Shown: positions 6,302-6,382 of the stretch, piece after piece
Numbering within the stretch: position 1 is the stretch's first letter
Layout: each line of letters begins with the position of its first letter
From: Bacteroidota bacterium
GTDB lineage: Bacteria > Bacteroidota > Ignavibacteria > Kryptoniales > JAKASW01
Reading direction: 5' to 3'
Assembly: GCA_021789755.1 (NCBI GenBank)
Contig: JAJYJD010000207.1
Span: 1-6,382, forward strand
Length of the DNA stretch: 6,382 nt
The notes under the pieces: generated by a model
Told to the model about the DNA's origin: nothing
The model's input: only the letters and a program-made list of their open reading frames with translations
Database searches by the model: none
Made by a program: the position numbers and the translations under genes

Positions 6302-6382
6302 GTGAAGCTCGCCTGGTACATACTGAAGCGCCATATCGGGCCGTTCGTCTTTTCCATGATAGTGATAACCTTTATTTTCCTC
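6302..6382 (+). CDS. LptF/LptG-family permease, N-terminal part (cut by window edge)
   Basis: The reading frame opens at GTG 6302 and is uninterrupted for 27 codons to the edge. The peptide begins VKLAWYILKRHIGPF and continues into a hydrophobic helix ending ITFIFL. This is the typical opening of YjgP/YjgQ (LptF/LptG) permeases: a short positively charged interfacial helix with Y-I-L-K-R and P-F, then membrane helix 1. These proteins form the inner-membrane part of the LptBFGC transporter that extracts lipopolysaccharide. An in-frame TGA at 6296-6298 rules out any start before 6302. No Shine-Dalgarno is visible, and a good promoter ends five bases upstream, so the message may be leaderless. 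LptF and LptG cannot be told apart from this fragment. The gene is divergent from the symporter unit. Confidence 0.72.
   Translation, partial: MKLAWYILKRHIGPFVFSMIVITFIFL

Overview
The window holds seven protein genes: five complete, and one cut off at each end. Six lie on the minus strand and one, at the far right, on the plus strand. The style suggests a bacterium of the Fibrobacterota-Chlorobiota-Bacteroidota group, most likely near Ignavibacteria/Chlorobiota. GC content looks moderate, Shine-Dalgarno sites are mostly strong (GGAGG), and promoter candidates resemble the sigma-70 type rather than the Bacteroides -33/-7 type. The small pilin-like N-terminus at the left edge and the aminotransferase resemble proteins I remember from that group. 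This placement rests on recalled family resemblance, not on a search.

Reading in the minus direction from right to left, the first transcription unit (6033 to 4160) encodes a sodium:solute symporter of the SSS/SLC5 family and, 20 bases downstream, a 75-residue protein with two membrane segments. That protein is probably a partner of the symporter. A candidate promoter (6176-6203) and a leader of about 135 bases with nested complementary segments precede the symporter. A weak hairpin (4059-4077) may end the unit. The stretch 3843-4159 has no gene but holds this hairpin, a promoter candidate and two dyads.

The second unit (3842 to beyond position 1) encodes a long-chain acyl-CoA synthetase, a class III PLP aminotransferase of the acetylornithine/ornithine type, a small outer-membrane beta-barrel protein, and the start of a pilin-like single-membrane-segment protein. 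The gaps are 10, 11 and 15 bases, and the third gene's Shine-Dalgarno overlaps the stop codon of the second, so this is very probably one operon. Its members share no obvious pathway. Fatty-acid activation, amino-acid metabolism and envelope proteins may simply be co-transcribed.

At the right edge, on the plus strand and divergent from the symporter, begins a gene whose first 27 codons look like an LptF/LptG lipopolysaccharide-export permease. Its GTG start lies five bases after a good -10 box and has no Shine-Dalgarno, so its mRNA may be leaderless.

I see no CRISPR array, insertion sequence, tRNA, rRNA or obvious defence system. Most of the window is ordinary chromosomal housekeeping sequence. 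The points worth following are the small symporter partner, the possible leaderless start, the unusual sodium-site residue in the symporter, and the dyads at the candidate promoters.
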